A DNA stretch of 64,000 nucleotides from Lentilactobacillus kefiri (GCF_007989105.1 NZ_BJVK01000008.1:23529-87528); one strand, 5' to 3'; counted from the stretch's first letter, positions 19,637 through 29,820 are shown. Notes: generated by a model from the letters alone, not told the origin. Numbers and translations are program-made.

Positions 19637-21556
19637 TTACTGTTTTAATGATAAATCGTATTCGTTTACAGATAATTGATCTGCGTCAAGTTTTGGCATT
19701 TTCGGTCGATAATTAATTAATCTCATGGCATTGAAAATCACAACCAGAATACTTGCTTCATGGACAAACATCCCGCTGGCCATGTAAATAAAGCCGAGAA
19801 TCAATCCGACCAGCAATGCGGCAACTGTTCCAATAGCAATGATGATATTTTCTTTGGTATTCATCACCGTCTTCTTGGACAAACCATATGCATGAATCAA
19901 TTCATTAAATCCGGATGACATTAAGACAACATCGGACGTTTCAACCGCAACGTCGGTTCCACTGCCCATGGCAATCCCGATGTCAGCAGTTACCAATGAC
20001 GGACTATCGTTGATTCCATCACCAACGAAGGCAACTTTGTGACCTTCCTGCTGGTACTTTTTAACATAGTCCACTTTTTGTTCAGGCAATAATTCTGCAT
20101 GAACTTCATCAATCCCAATTTGTTTGGCAACGGCATTAGCTGTCTGAAGGTTATCTCCAGTCAGCATCACCGTCTTCTTAATGCCCAGTGATTTAAGCTG
20201 TGCCAAGCTTTCTTTGACGCCCTGACGAATAACGTCCGAAATCCCAAAGATCGCTTGAACCTGACCATCAAATGCAACAATCACAGTTGAGCTGCCCTGA
20301 TTTTGAATGTTTTCCAAATCGCGATGCTGAATCGTTGTCAGATCAACTTGTTCATCATTCATCATCCTGAGATTTCCAATCAAAACCTGGTGAGTATCAG
20401 CGTTGGCTTTCACGCCACGGCCTTTAACGGTATTGGCATCCGTTACTTTAACGGAATCAAAATCAATCTGATGAGCATTGGTAAATGATACAACCGCCTG
20501 AGCCAATGGGTGATCGGACTGCTTTTCAACCGCGGCAGCAATCTGAAGTCCCAATTGATCGTTCGAATAATCTTTAATGGTAGTAACGGCGGTCTTACCT
20601 TCAGTTAACGTACCAGTCTTGTCAAAGACCAATGTATCAACGTTGGCAAAAGTATTCATCACTTCGCCACCCTTGATCAAGACACCATTCTTGGCACCAT
20701 TCCCAATTCCGGCAACGTTTGAAACTGGGGCACCAATAACCAAAGCACCTGGGCATCCAAGTACCAGAACGGTAATCGCCAACCTAAAGTCTTTGGTAAT
20801 TAACCCAACAATCAGGGCAATGATTAAAACGGCAGGTGTGTAGTAAGTGGCAAATTTATCAATAAACTTTTCTGCAGGTGACTTGGTATCTTGAGCATCT
20901 TCGACCAGTTCAACAATCTTACCGAAGGTTGTGTCATCCCCGACTTTGGTTGCCCGGACTTTGACCGTTCCATTATCCAGAATGGTTCCAGAAAAGACTT
21001 GGTCGCCGGCTTTCTTAGTAACTAATTTGGATTCACCGGTAATACTGGCTTCGTTGATATGACCTGAGCCGTCAACAATTTCACCATCCACTGGGATTTG
21101 ACCGCCGGCTTTAACCAAAACGACATCGTCAACGTCGACAAAATCAACGTCAGTTTTTTCCGTTTTACCGTCATCATCAATCACCAAGGCGGTGGTTGGG
21201 GCCATCTCCGTCAGATCTTTAATTGAATGACGGGTTTTGGCCAGAGTCTTGTCTTCCAAAAAGGTTCCAAATAAGAATAGAAAGGTCACAATTGCCGATT
21301 CGTTATACTCGCCAATGATGAAGGCACCAATAACGGCAATACTGACAAGTAACTCAATACTAATTGTCTTAAACCGCAGTGCTGAAACTGCCCGTAGGAC
21401 AATTGGGACTGCGGAAATGATTGAAGCGGCGATAAATGAAACTGTGTAAATCATATCGCTGTTAATCATTTTTCCTAGTAACCCAAGGCCAATCAGGATT
21501 GCGGTTACCAATGTAATTTGATTTGTATGTTGATTTATATATCGTTGAAATTTCAT
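19637..21556 (-). CDS. Heavy-metal P1B-type ATPase with a CPG (not CPC) motif
   Basis: A 639-residue membrane pump. Order: membrane helices to about 100, actuator domain with TGES at 173-176, the metal-channel helix with CPG at 268-270, the phosphorylation motif DKTGT at 312-316, the SDHPLA His-Pro of P1B pumps (about 352), TGDN and GDGIND in the P-domain, and two C-terminal helices. No N-terminal HMA domain is fused. The channel motif reads Cys-Pro-Gly rather than the common CPC/SPC/CPH, so the ion cannot be assigned by the standard rules; export of Fe, Zn, Cd or Co are all open. First gene of the operon behind an FNR-like box. GGAGCGGG ribosome site. Confidence 0.88.
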   Translation of the reverse strand: MKFQRYINQHTNQITLVTAILIGLGLLGKMINSDMIYTVSFIAASIISAVPIVLRAVSALRFKTISIELLVSIAVIGAFIIGEYNESAIVTFLFLFGTFLEDKTLAKTRHSIKDLTEMAPTTALVIDDDGKTEKTDVDFVDVDDVVLVKAGGQIPVDGEIVDGSGHINEASITGESKLVTKKAGDQVFSGTILDNGTVKVRATKVGDDTTFGKIVELVEDAQDTKSPAEKFIDKFATYYTPAVLIIALIVGLITKDFRLAITVLVLGCPGALVIGAPVSNVAGIGNGAKNGVLIKGGEVMNTFANVDTLVFDKTGTLTEGKTAVTTIKDYSNDQLGLQIAAAVEKQSDHPLAQAVVSFTNAHQIDFDSVKVTDANTVKGRGVKANADTHQVLIGNLRMMNDEQVDLTTIQHRDLENIQNQGSSTVIVAFDGQVQAIFGISDVIRQGVKESLAQLKSLGIKKTVMLTGDNLQTANAVAKQIGIDEVHAELLPEQKVDYVKKYQQEGHKVAFVGDGINDSPSLVTADIGIAMGSGTDVAVETSDVVLMSSGFNELIHAYGLSKKTVMNTKENIIIAIGTVAALLVGLILGFIYMASGMFVHEASILVVIFNAMRLINYRPKMPKLDADQLSVNEYDLSLKQ

Positions 21557-21617
21557 AATTTCCCGCTCCGTTTCTTAATTTATGTCTTAATTATATGGAG
21601 AAAGCCGTGGTAAAGAA

Positions 21618-21631
21618 TTGACCTGTATCAA
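21618..21631 (-). promoter_or_regulatory. FNR/Crp-type box upstream of the metal ATPase operon
   Basis: TTGAC-CTGT-ATCAA, one change from the FNR consensus TTGAT-N4-ATCAA, 62-75 bases before the ATPase start. A minus-strand TATAAT lies downstream (about 21592-21597). Confidence 0.5.
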
Positions 21632-21707
21632 GTTTTGAATTTTTCTTTTGCATTCCACCCTTATATCAACCATAATTGAGTTAACAAGAGCAGAGGAGGA
21701 TTCGAAA

Positions 21708-22340
21708 ATGAAAATTATCGTAATTGGTGCAACCGGACGAGTTGGCTCAAATGTTGTTGAAAAGCTGTCGAAAAGTCACAAAGACGAAGTGTACGCTGCT
21801 GCCCGTCATCCTGAAAAAGTTCCTGTTCATGATAACGTCACCCCATTTAAGTTGGATTTAAGTGATCACATGGATGATATCAAGGAAGCATTGCCAGAAG
21901 CCGATGCCATTATCTTTGCGGCCGGTTCCGGTGGTCGGGATTTGTTGAAGATTGACCTTCATGGTGCCGTTAAGACAATGGAAGCTGCGGAAGAAAAAGG
22001 CATTAACCGATTCATCATGCTGAGTTCCAAAGGTTCACTATCTCCTGACGAATTTGGTAATTCGCCATTGGAAAATTACCTGATCGCCAAATATTACGCA
22101 GATGAGTGGCTCATTCATAATACCCATTTGGATTACACAATCCTCCAGCCGACTGCCCTGGTTGAAAAAAGTGGTTCTGGAAAAGTCACGCTGGGATCAT
22201 ACAGCACCAACGAAAACAGTATCGATAATGTTGCCGATGTTCTGATCGGTCTTACTGAGAATCACGCTGGCGCTAAAGAAGTCATTGAGATGAGCACTGG
22301 AAACGAACCAATTCCGGATGCCATCAGCGATCTTAATTAA
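21708..22340 (+). CDS. NAD(P)-binding atypical SDR (NmrA/HSCARG-like)
   Basis: A 210-residue Rossmann-fold protein. The dinucleotide-binding motif IGATGRVGSNV sits at residues 5-15, AARHPEKV suggests NADP preference, and MLSSKGSLSP replaces the canonical Tyr-x3-Lys region seen in active SDRs. AKYYADEWL and YTILQPTAL are as in the YwnB/YhfK-like family. Substrate unknown; members often act as redox sensors or reductases. I start at 21708 behind GAGGAGGATTCG; the upstream extension to 21648 lacks a site. Monocistronic. Confidence 0.85.
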   Translation: MKIIVIGATGRVGSNVVEKLSKSHKDEVYAAARHPEKVPVHDNVTPFKLDLSDHMDDIKEALPEADAIIFAAGSGGRDLLKIDLHGAVKTMEAAEEKGINRFIMLSSKGSLSPDEFGNSPLENYLIAKYYADEWLIHNTHLDYTILQPTALVEKSGSGKVTLGSYSTNENSIDNVADVLIGLTENHAGAKEVIEMSTGNEPIPDAISDLN

Positions 22341-22364
22341 TATTTGAATAATCAATTTAAAATA

Positions 22365-22408
22365 AAACCGGCCAAAGATAAAATAAGCTTTATCTTTGGT
22401 CGGTTTTT
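22365..22408. terminator. Bidirectional terminator between the SDR gene and the DUF5695-type pseudogene
   Basis: A 19-bp near-perfect stem beginning AAAACCGGCCAAAG with a 6-base loop, A-run and T-run on the two sides. Confidence 0.85.
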
Positions 22409-22418
22409 GCATACAAAA

Positions 22419-24905
22419 TTATTTAATTTTAAATGTCAGCTGACGTGCGAGTGGATCAAACTCATATGCCCCACGAACCATTTGGCCATTTTCAGTTGGC
22501 CGAACATTCTCTGAAGTTCGAATTCGGAGATTTCTTGGCGCAACCTTTGGTTCTGAGAAGTTAACGAATATTTTGTCATTCGCAAAATCGTAGACAACAT
22601 CCTTAATCGGAACTGTTTCCGAAATAATCTCAAAGTCAGTCTCTTCGCCGTGAACAAACAGTCGCTTGTGAAAGGCATCCGTTGGTTTCATGGTTAAAAT
22701 CATATTCCCATTGTCTTCGACTTCACCGCCAAATGATAGCCAACCAGCTTGTGGATCGAAGTGAACAAATTGACCAGCTTCGTGCATATAACCATAAAAT
22801 GACTGGCCGTAATCTCCGGTATAAGGTTCAAAGTCCATGATATCGGGATTTGCCAAATATCCCATTGAACCAAAGCCGTCTTGGTTAATTGTTGTCAAAG
22901 CACTGGTTGAAGCAGCATAACCCACTTTCAGCAGATACAAATCATCTGAATGGTGCTCCTTGTAACTCTGAAGAAGTGGAATTGCGTTCAAAGGCGAACC
23001 ATAATGGCCAAACAGCCTGCCCATGACTTCCCGCTTACCATAAACAGCGGAATCAAAGTAACGTCGTGCAGCGCCGTTATAACCCCAATTAGGGATTGAA
23101 GGTGTGTATGCTTTTACGGCATCAACCGTCTGCTTGGCCTTCTCTTCATCACCAAAGTAATCACACCAAACATAGATTTCTTCTTGGCCAGTTGAATCCC
23201 AAGGCATTTCACTGCCTTATGGGTACTTCAGGCTTGCCCAAATTTGGTAACGGAGACGCATATATGCCTCATATTTCTTGGCTTTTTCATCCCAGCCTTC
23301 ATATTCCAAATCCTTTAAGATCCACAAATGAACGCTGCCGACCATCAAGCCAAACTGTTCCAAATACATAAATTTATCCTTGGTGGCAAACTTATGCATT
23401 GCCATCACTGTGTGATAAGCATGATCCAAATACCACTGCCAGTCGTGATTAGTAACCAAGCCATCGTAATTTCGGGCTAAGCGATACATCATCCAATAAA
23501 TGGCTGCCTGGTGAACATAATTATATGCCCGCCACGTTTCCTCGGATCGAGACTTGTCCCATGATGCCCAACTATATGGGGAGTTCTCATCCGTATAGTA
23601 AAGGCTGGCTCGGACCGAATAGTCGTCTTTATTTTGCAACTTTCCCCACAAAACATCGTCAACGTATTCTTCCAACAACTGAACTTGATGTTTATCCGGC
23701 ATCAGCAGGTTTTTCGAAGCCATCAATAAGTTTGGCCCGGCACCAACTTCGTCAGATACCCCAGAGATAAACGTGCGCCGTTCATTTAAGACCTTTTGTT
23801 TTGCATCCCGGTCATAAGTGATAAATGCATGTTTTCTCCCATATTTGTCATCATCCTCAAGCCACTGATTTTTAACATGGAAATCAGCTAGTTTTTTAAC
23901 GGCCTTATCGGCAGCGTCCAATACAAAGTAATTAATCGTCTGGTGAGTGCCGTCTTCGTACTCAACCAAGACGTCGGCATACCCATAGTAATCACCGGTG
24001 CCAACGAGCTTATACGAACCGTCTCCGGCTTGATAAATGTCCAAGGCATTTTCAGGAGAAACTTTGATCGAAGTGATTGGACTCTTCGCGTTAATCGTCA
24101 AATGAGCGGTTTCAGTTCCGTGAATTGTGTAGCCTGGAACACTATCAACAACTGGCATACCCAAACGATGAAGTTCTTCGGGCACGTCAGCCTGGTTATC
24201 AATGACTGTGAATCGAAGTGAATATTCCTGGCCTTCACCCGGCTTTAAAATCAATGAAGTCGGCTTATTCCAATGTTTCTGATCGAACCAGTCACTTTCA
24301 GCATAGGCAAATGAGAGAATTGTCCACTCGTAAAATCCTTCAAACGTCACTCTTCGTGGCGTCTTATCGTCATTCAATGGCCGGTAAGCCTCAAAATGAG
24401 CGTTCTTTCCAGGAGTAACCAGTAGTGTCGGTTCATCGCCGCTTAGCCGAGTTACCTGAACATATCCGGCATCATTGCCGATATATGGATCGGAAAAGAC
24501 ACAGTTTTGGTGGCTTTCATCCAAAGTGTTGTCTGTCAGAATTTGGTTAAAAATCATGGCAACGCCCAAACCGCCGACTTCATATTCTTCTTTGGTCGGA
24601 TTGTTAAGTTTAATTGTAAAGGTGGTTTCAGTGCCATCTTCTGAAGTTTTCCACTCACGTGACACATCCAGTGGACAGTCTTTTAGTTCTTCGTCAAAAG
24701 CCGTTCTATAGGTGTCCCAAGGGTTGAAGATGGTTCGTAAGGAAATCGTGATATCTCCAAGTTGGTAATAGCCTTTGCCTTGTCGCTTAACTTTGGATTT
24801 ACTCATACCGAAGTCAAAGCTGCCGTCACTGTTTGTAACTGCAAGCTTATTGAGGATTGCATCATTAGCGGTAGATTTCTCAAGTTCAAATTTTCTTTTC
24901 ATCAT
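22419..24905 (-). pseudogene. DUF5695-type large protein, interrupted by one in-frame TAA
   Basis: Two ORFs (24905-23217, 562 residues, and 23207-22419, 262 residues) lie in the same frame, separated by only a TAA at 23219-23217 and three sense codons (Gly-Ser-Glu). Read through, the join is KYP-stop-GSEMPWDSTGQEE; a Tyr codon TAT there would restore a continuous protein of about 828 residues. The Trp/Tyr-rich C-terminal half, with YNGAARRYFDS and the DSTGQEE motif, resembles DUF5695 proteins that look like alpha/alpha-toroid glycoside hydrolases. No signal peptide is seen, so a cytoplasmic enzyme acting on an imported glycan is my inference. A cre site upstream suggests carbon control. Confidence 0.8.
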
Positions 24906-25028
24906 TTCGCTCCTTTATTCAAGTAATTAAGAATGGTTTGTCAAAGTTAATCTGAGATGTCGTTTTGGTTGATGATCCTGTGTTTCCAATCATTTTCACC
25001 AAAAACGATCATATAAATACATCTTCTA

Positions 25029-25042
25029 TGATAACGGTTACA
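25029..25042. promoter_or_regulatory. cre site (CcpA operator)
   Basis: TGATAACGGTTACA fits the consensus TGWNANCGNTNWCA at every position. It lies 124 bases upstream of the DUF5695-type gene and 355 upstream of amt, so it most likely serves the former. Confidence 0.65.
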
Positions 25043-25336
25043 ACGTTATTATAAAATAGTTAAAGCCACATTTCTGGTAGAAAAAACGGACATTTTTCAT
25101 TCAAGGTCTCAGATTCAAATAATTCGAGGACTCAATTCTGAAATGGGATCATCAATCATGTCACGTTGCCGTCAGTTTTTTAGTCGAATATGTTAGGTTT
25201 AATTACATATACCAATCCAATTCAGAAACTTTTTTCATCTTAAATTGGCCAAATACAATTGCTTTATCACTGGCGTTGGCACCGTTTCCAAATTAATGAG
25301 TGCTTTTATAATTTTCTAACCAATTTCAAAATGTAC

Positions 25337-25365
25337 TGGACGTTTCAAAAAGATGATGTTAGAAT
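25337..25365 (+). promoter_or_regulatory. Promoter of the ammonium transporter gene
   Basis: TGGACG, a 17-base spacer, TAGAAT, 31 bases before the ATG. Confidence 0.6.
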
Positions 25366-25396
25366 TTATGACATTAAAAGAGAAGGAAGCGATGTT

Positions 25397-26731
25397 ATGA
25401 ATGCTGCAAATACCTCGTTCATGATTTTATCCAGTATTTTGGTATTATTCATGACTCCCGGATTAGCGTTTTTCTATGGGGGCCTGGTTTCAAAGCGAAA
25501 CGTTGTTAACACGATGCTGTCTGTCTTCATTATGACTGGTGTCGCAATTGTTCTTTGGATTGTGATCGGCTATTCATTGTCATTCTCAGGAAATATTGGC
25601 GGTGTTGTTGGTGACGTCAAGAATTTCTTCATGAATGGTGTCGACTTAACTTCACTGACCGCAACCAAGATTCCAACCGGGATCTTCTCAGTCTTTGAAA
25701 TGATGTTTGCAATTATCACTCCTGCACTATTCGTTGGTGCGGTTGTTGGCCGGATTAAATTCAACTTCTTGTTGGTATTCTTAATTCTATGGTCAATCAT
25801 CATTTACTATCCAATGGTCCATCTGGTTTGGAGTCCCAACGGATTGCTTGCCGGACTTGGAACCTTGGATTTCGCCGGTGGAACCGTTGTTCATATCAAC
25901 GCTGGTGTTACGGCATTTGTTCTTTCAGCCTTCTTGGGCAAACGAGTTAAATTTGGTGATATTCCTCATACCCACTACAACTTACCTTGGGTTTTACTTG
26001 GTGCCACCATTCTTTGGATTGGTTGGTATGGGTTTAACGCCGGATCAGCAATGGGTGTTGACAACATTGCCGCTCAAGCAACTATCACAACCACAATGTC
26101 CACTGGTACCGCAATGGTAACCTGGATGATTTTGGACATGATTATCAACGGTAAGCCAACCTTGGTTGGTGTTTGTACCGGTACCCTTTGTGGATTAGTT
26201 GGTGTCACCCCTGCCTGTGGGTTTGTCACTATCGCCGGATCATTTTGGATTGGCATGTTCTCAACATTTGCCAGCTACTTCTTTGTAAACTATCTCAAAG
26301 ATCGAATTGGTGTTGATGATGCTTTGGATGCATTTGGATGCCATGGTGTCAGTGGAATTGTGGGTTCAATTGCAACCGGACTATTTGCTACCAAATCAGT
26401 CAACCCAATCGTTGCTCATAATGGTGCCTTCTATGGTGGTGGTTTCCATCAGTTAGGTGTTCAAATCATTGCAACACTTGCTACTATCGTCTTCGTTACG
26501 ATTGCTGCATCAATCATCATTAAGCTGTTGAGCTTGGTAATGCCAATGCGGGTTAACCGGAAAGAAGAAAAGATGGGCTTGGATAAAGGTGAACACGGTG
26601 AGGAAGCTGATTACACCGTTGACATGAGTGAAAATCTCGACGAGTACAGATCCGATTTGAACCTCTATTCAAAGGAATTCAGAGGTCAGCTTGGTGGACT
26701 GGACACCAATAAGGATCCCCATTTACATTGA
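25397..26731 (+). CDS. amt: Ammonium transporter (Amt/MEP/Rh)
   Basis: A 444-residue membrane protein with about 11 segments. It begins MNAANTSFMILSSILVLFMTPGLAFFYGG, the family's N-terminal signature, and holds the HINAGVTAF and DALDAFGCHGVSG segments with the pore histidines. The acidic cytoplasmic C-terminal tail (about 55 residues) is longer than the core needs. I start at 25397 with an AGAAGGAAGCG site. No glnK/PII gene is adjacent, unlike the usual Amt-GlnK pair, so regulation by PII would need a gene elsewhere. Confidence 0.93.
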   Translation: MNAANTSFMILSSILVLFMTPGLAFFYGGLVSKRNVVNTMLSVFIMTGVAIVLWIVIGYSLSFSGNIGGVVGDVKNFFMNGVDLTSLTATKIPTGIFSVFEMMFAIITPALFVGAVVGRIKFNFLLVFLILWSIIIYYPMVHLVWSPNGLLAGLGTLDFAGGTVVHINAGVTAFVLSAFLGKRVKFGDIPHTHYNLPWVLLGATILWIGWYGFNAGSAMGVDNIAAQATITTTMSTGTAMVTWMILDMIINGKPTLVGVCTGTLCGLVGVTPACGFVTIAGSFWIGMFSTFASYFFVNYLKDRIGVDDALDAFGCHGVSGIVGSIATGLFATKSVNPIVAHNGAFYGGGFHQLGVQIIATLATIVFVTIAASIIIKLLSLVMPMRVNRKEEKMGLDKGEHGEEADYTVDMSENLDEYRSDLNLYSKEFRGQLGGLDTNKDPHLH

Positions 26732-26756
26732 TTTAAACATTCATAACAATAAAAAG

Positions 26757-26797
26757 TTGGGTCTTCAATTCAAGCCGATGAATTGAAGGCTCTTTTA
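26757..26797 (+). terminator. Terminator after amt
   Basis: GTCTTCAATTCA pairs with TGAATTGAAGGC around AGCCGA, then a T-run. Confidence 0.8.
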
Positions 26798-26879
26798 TAT
26801 TCGCTTAAAAAATATTTGAAACGACCAACGTGAGATATAATTTAGACATATTAAATGAAAGAACTTGTAGGAGGTCAAA

Positions 26880-27371
26880 ATGACATATTCGAGAAGCGAA
26901 TCAATTGAAATGGTTAATATGTGCATGATTTACAATGAAGAAACCAAAGAAGTGCTAGTTGAAGATAAAACCGACGTCGCTTGGAAATTCGGTCATACCT
27001 TTCCAGGCGGTCACGTTGAAAAAGGAGAAAGCCTCTACGATGCGATGGTTCGGGAAGTCTTTGAAGAAACCGGCTTAATTGTCAGTCATTTACAGTCCTG
27101 CGGAACCGTTGAATGGTTTAACGAAGAACCAGCTTATCGCCGAATTGGTTTCTTATACCGGACCAGCGATTTTACCGGTACCCTCAAACAATCCGATGAA
27201 GGGAAAAACCTCTGGATGCCTTTGAAAGATTTAAACGAAGACAATACCGCAGAAAGCTTCATGAAGTTCCTCAAAATTTTCACCGATCCGCATACTGTGG
27301 ATGCCGCTTCCGCAGTCATGAATGGTTCCTTAACCATAATCCCCAAAGACGACTCAAACGGGCATTCATAA
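26880..27371 (+). CDS. NUDIX hydrolase (MutT/8-oxo-dGTPase-like)
   Basis: A 163-residue pyrophosphohydrolase. The Nudix box runs from GGHVEKGE through REVFEETGL (about residues 42-64), with all the metal-binding glutamates in place. WMPLKDLNED near the C-terminus is typical of the MutT-like group in lactobacilli. The usual role would be removal of oxidised nucleotides, but substrate cannot be told. GTAGGAGGTC is a near-ideal ribosome site. The kinase pseudogene follows after 46 bases, probably in the same unit. Confidence 0.88.
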   Translation: MTYSRSESIEMVNMCMIYNEETKEVLVEDKTDVAWKFGHTFPGGHVEKGESLYDAMVREVFEETGLIVSHLQSCGTVEWFNEEPAYRRIGFLYRTSDFTGTLKQSDEGKNLWMPLKDLNEDNTAESFMKFLKIFTDPHTVDAASAVMNGSLTIIPKDDSNGHS

Positions 27372-27417
27372 TATAATTAAGCCATAATCCGCAGCAATCT
27401 AACGGAGGAGGTGCCCC

Positions 27418-28297
27418 ATGAAAAAATACCTGATTATTTATAATGGCAATGCTGGAACCAGTGATAATAAAAAGATTGCTGAACAGACAAAGTTATATTT
27501 GGAGGAACACGGCCGCTCAGCTGTTTTAAGTCCGACCCAGTCGCGAGAAGATGCAGTGAGCCAAGTCAAACAGTCGGTTGAAGGATTTGATTGCCTGATG
27601 TGATGGCTCAATCAACACGGCCTGTGAAGGCTTCCTAAAGGCTGGAAAATCAATTCCTTTGGGTATCATTCCCGGTGGGACAGTGAATAACTTTGCTCGA
27701 GCATTGAAGATTCCCCTGAATACAACAGATGCCATCAAAAATCTCATCCATGGCAATCCGACCGAAGTCGATCTGGGGGCCATCGGGAAAACGCCGGTGG
27801 TCAGCAGTCTCACCCTTGGAAGATTGGCAGACATTGCGAGAAATGTGAAAGACGAGGAAAAGAAGAAGTTTGGAAAAATCATCTATCTAATTAAGGGCTT
27901 TAAAGAACTTTATTCCAACCACTCTTATAAGCTCAAATTGACGGCAAATGGCCGATCAAAGGCTTTTCGAGCACAGATTCTACTCATCACGACAACCAAT
28001 TCAGTTGGCGGTTTCATCTCTTTTAATCCTGAAGCTTCCTACGATGATGATTACCTTCACGTCTTCTGGCTGAAACGCTTTTCACCTCTGTCTCTGATCA
28101 CTTACCTGCGGTACTTTGTGACGGGTAACCTCAAAAACGCCAGTGGGGTTCGATACTTTAAAACAAAATCAGTCAAAATTGAAGGTTTATCCGACCAAAC
28201 AATTGAGGCTCGAATTGACGGTGATCCGGCAATGTGTGTCCCATTCACAGTTCAGACGCAGCCTGATTTTTTACAGGTCATTGTCCCGAAAACATAA
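27418..28297 (+). pseudogene. Diacylglycerol/lipid kinase-like gene, frameshifted inside the GGDG motif
   Basis: The N-terminal part (27418-27600) starts with a good GGAGGAGG site and reads MKKYLIIYNGNAG as in DagK/YegS-like kinases, then hits a stop at 27601. From 27602 the +2 frame continues as DGSINTACEGFLKAGKSIP, then PGGTVNNFARAL, to the end at 28297. The expected GGDG catalytic loop is therefore missing its first part. To restore frame, a number of bases equal to 2 modulo 3 (for example 8 or 11) must have been lost. Both the frame and the ATP-binding motif are damaged, so no active kinase is expected. A sequencing error is possible but would need to remove several bases. Confidence 0.85.
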
Positions 28298-28334
28298 AAA
28301 GTCATCAACCACAACAGTGATTGATGACTTTTTT
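28296..28334. terminator. Bidirectional terminator between the kinase pseudogene and gabD
   Basis: AAAAAGTCATCAA pairs with TTGATGACTTTTT around a short loop; A- and T-runs on both sides. Confidence 0.85.
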
Positions 28335-28368
28335 CATATATTAAATTCAAATTGGTTTAATCGGCTAA

Positions 28369-29793
28369 TTAGTCAGCAGGGTCAACGGCAACCAAGCCAC
28401 CGGCAAGGTTATTCATGTTAGGCTTGTCAGCCTTAACAATCAACTGCTCGTTGACAAAGGCCATTTGACCAATATGACTCATTTCACGGCCGTATCCTGA
28501 TAATTTAACACCGCCAAATGGAATTTCAGGCAATGTTGACATAAAGTTGTTAACAAAGACCATTCCAGTTTCAATTTGTGATGCAACTTCAGCACCGTGA
28601 TCAGCATCACCGGCAAAAACAATTCCGCCAAGTCCGTAAGGGTTATCGTTTGCAAGATCAATCGCTTCTTGTTCACTGTGAACCTTGTAGACAACGGCGA
28701 TTGGGCCAAACATTTCTTCGCTGTATGCTGGATTGTCTTTAGTGACATCGGTCAAAATTGTTGGTTTGAAGAACTGACCAGGAAGATCAATTGGTTCATT
28801 ACCATAAACAACTTTGGCACCGGCAGCGATTGCGCCGTCCAATTGTTTCTGCAGTTTGTTCTTGGCACGTTCAGTGTTCATTGGAGCCAAAGTTGTCTTA
28901 GGATCCATTGGATCGCCAGGCTTCAGTGCAGCAAACTTCTTCTTTAAGTTTTCAACGAATTCATCGTACACATTGTCCATCACGATGAAACGCTTGGATG
29001 AAGTACATACCTGACCATCATTGTAAATCCGTGCCCGCCATGCAATGTCATTCACATCATCCATGTTAGCGTCACCCAATACAACAAATGGATCCATTCC
29101 ACCAAGCTCCATTGTGTTCTTCTTAAGTGCCTTACCAGCAGCTGAAGCAACGGCAGTACCGCCACGTTCGGAACCAGTTAAAGCAACTCCTTGAACACGA
29201 GGATCGTCAATTGCTTCAGTAACTTGATCATATGAAAGGAACAAATTGGTCAATGATCCCTTAGGAGCACCAGCTTCAGCAACCACATCCGCAAACATTT
29301 GAGCTGATGTTGGTGTATTTGAAGCATGCTTCAGAATCATTGGGTTCCCTACCATAAAGTTAGGTGCAAATACACGCATAATTTGGTAGTAAGGGAAGTT
29401 CCATGGTTCAACCATCATGACAACCCCGGTTGCGTGGTGTTGAACTTCGGCTTCACCAGTTGCAATTGTATCAATCTTTTCAGGCTTTAATAAGTCTTCG
29501 CCATGATCAGCAAACCAATCGGCAATCAGAGCAACAAGCTCAACTTCGCCTCGTGATTCACCAATTAATTTACCCATATCAATCGTACAAGCTTTGGCTA
29601 ATTCATCTTCATGTTCACGCAACTTATCAGCAACGTTGTGAAGAATCTTAGCTCTTTCGGAAATATCTTGTTTCTTCATTGATTCATATAAATCGTGACC
29701 AGTTGCTAATGCAGCTTGCAACTCATCATCGGTAGCATTTGGATATTCCTTAACAACTTCGTTGTTGTAAGGATTAACAGTACGATATGCCAT
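28369..29793 (-). CDS. gabD: NAD(P)-dependent succinate-semialdehyde dehydrogenase
   Basis: A 474-residue aldehyde dehydrogenase. EPWNFPYYQ is the N-terminal cofactor segment, TGSERGG the nucleotide turn, MELGGMDPFVVL holds the catalytic Glu, and NDGQVCTSSKRF holds the nucleophilic Cys. EEMFGPIAVV follows. The pattern DPFVVL plus GQVCTSSKRF is that of the SSADH subfamily, oxidising succinate semialdehyde or similar short aldehydes. A different aldehyde is possible. No gabT or GAD gene is adjacent. Preceded by AGGAGG. Promoter and inverted repeat lie upstream. Confidence 0.87.
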   Translation of the reverse strand: MAYRTVNPYNNEVVKEYPNATDDELQAALATGHDLYESMKKQDISERAKILHNVADKLREHEDELAKACTIDMGKLIGESRGEVELVALIADWFADHGEDLLKPEKIDTIATGEAEVQHHATGVVMMVEPWNFPYYQIMRVFAPNFMVGNPMILKHASNTPTSAQMFADVVAEAGAPKGSLTNLFLSYDQVTEAIDDPRVQGVALTGSERGGTAVASAAGKALKKNTMELGGMDPFVVLGDANMDDVNDIAWRARIYNDGQVCTSSKRFIVMDNVYDEFVENLKKKFAALKPGDPMDPKTTLAPMNTERAKNKLQKQLDGAIAAGAKVVYGNEPIDLPGQFFKPTILTDVTKDNPAYSEEMFGPIAVVYKVHSEQEAIDLANDNPYGLGGIVFAGDADHGAEVASQIETGMVFVNNFMSTLPEIPFGGVKLSGYGREMSHIGQMAFVNEQLIVKADKPNMNNLAGGLVAVDPAD

Positions 29794-29820
29794 TATATAA
29801 CCTCCTAAATTTGGATAAAC

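Larger units (their letters stand above)
24906..25396. other. Divergent intergenic region between the DUF5695-type gene and amt
   Basis: 491 bases without a convincing gene. It holds a cre-like site at 25029 and an amt promoter at 25337-25365. An open frame runs into amt from 25259 but has no ribosome site or family sequence. The rest is AT-rich and unassigned. Confidence 0.5.

Noticed and set aside
23217..23219. Stop-codon recoding (readthrough or unusual amino acid) in the DUF5695-type gene
   Set aside because: TAA is not a recoding stop in these bacteria and no downstream stem or slippery site was seen; a point mutation is simpler.
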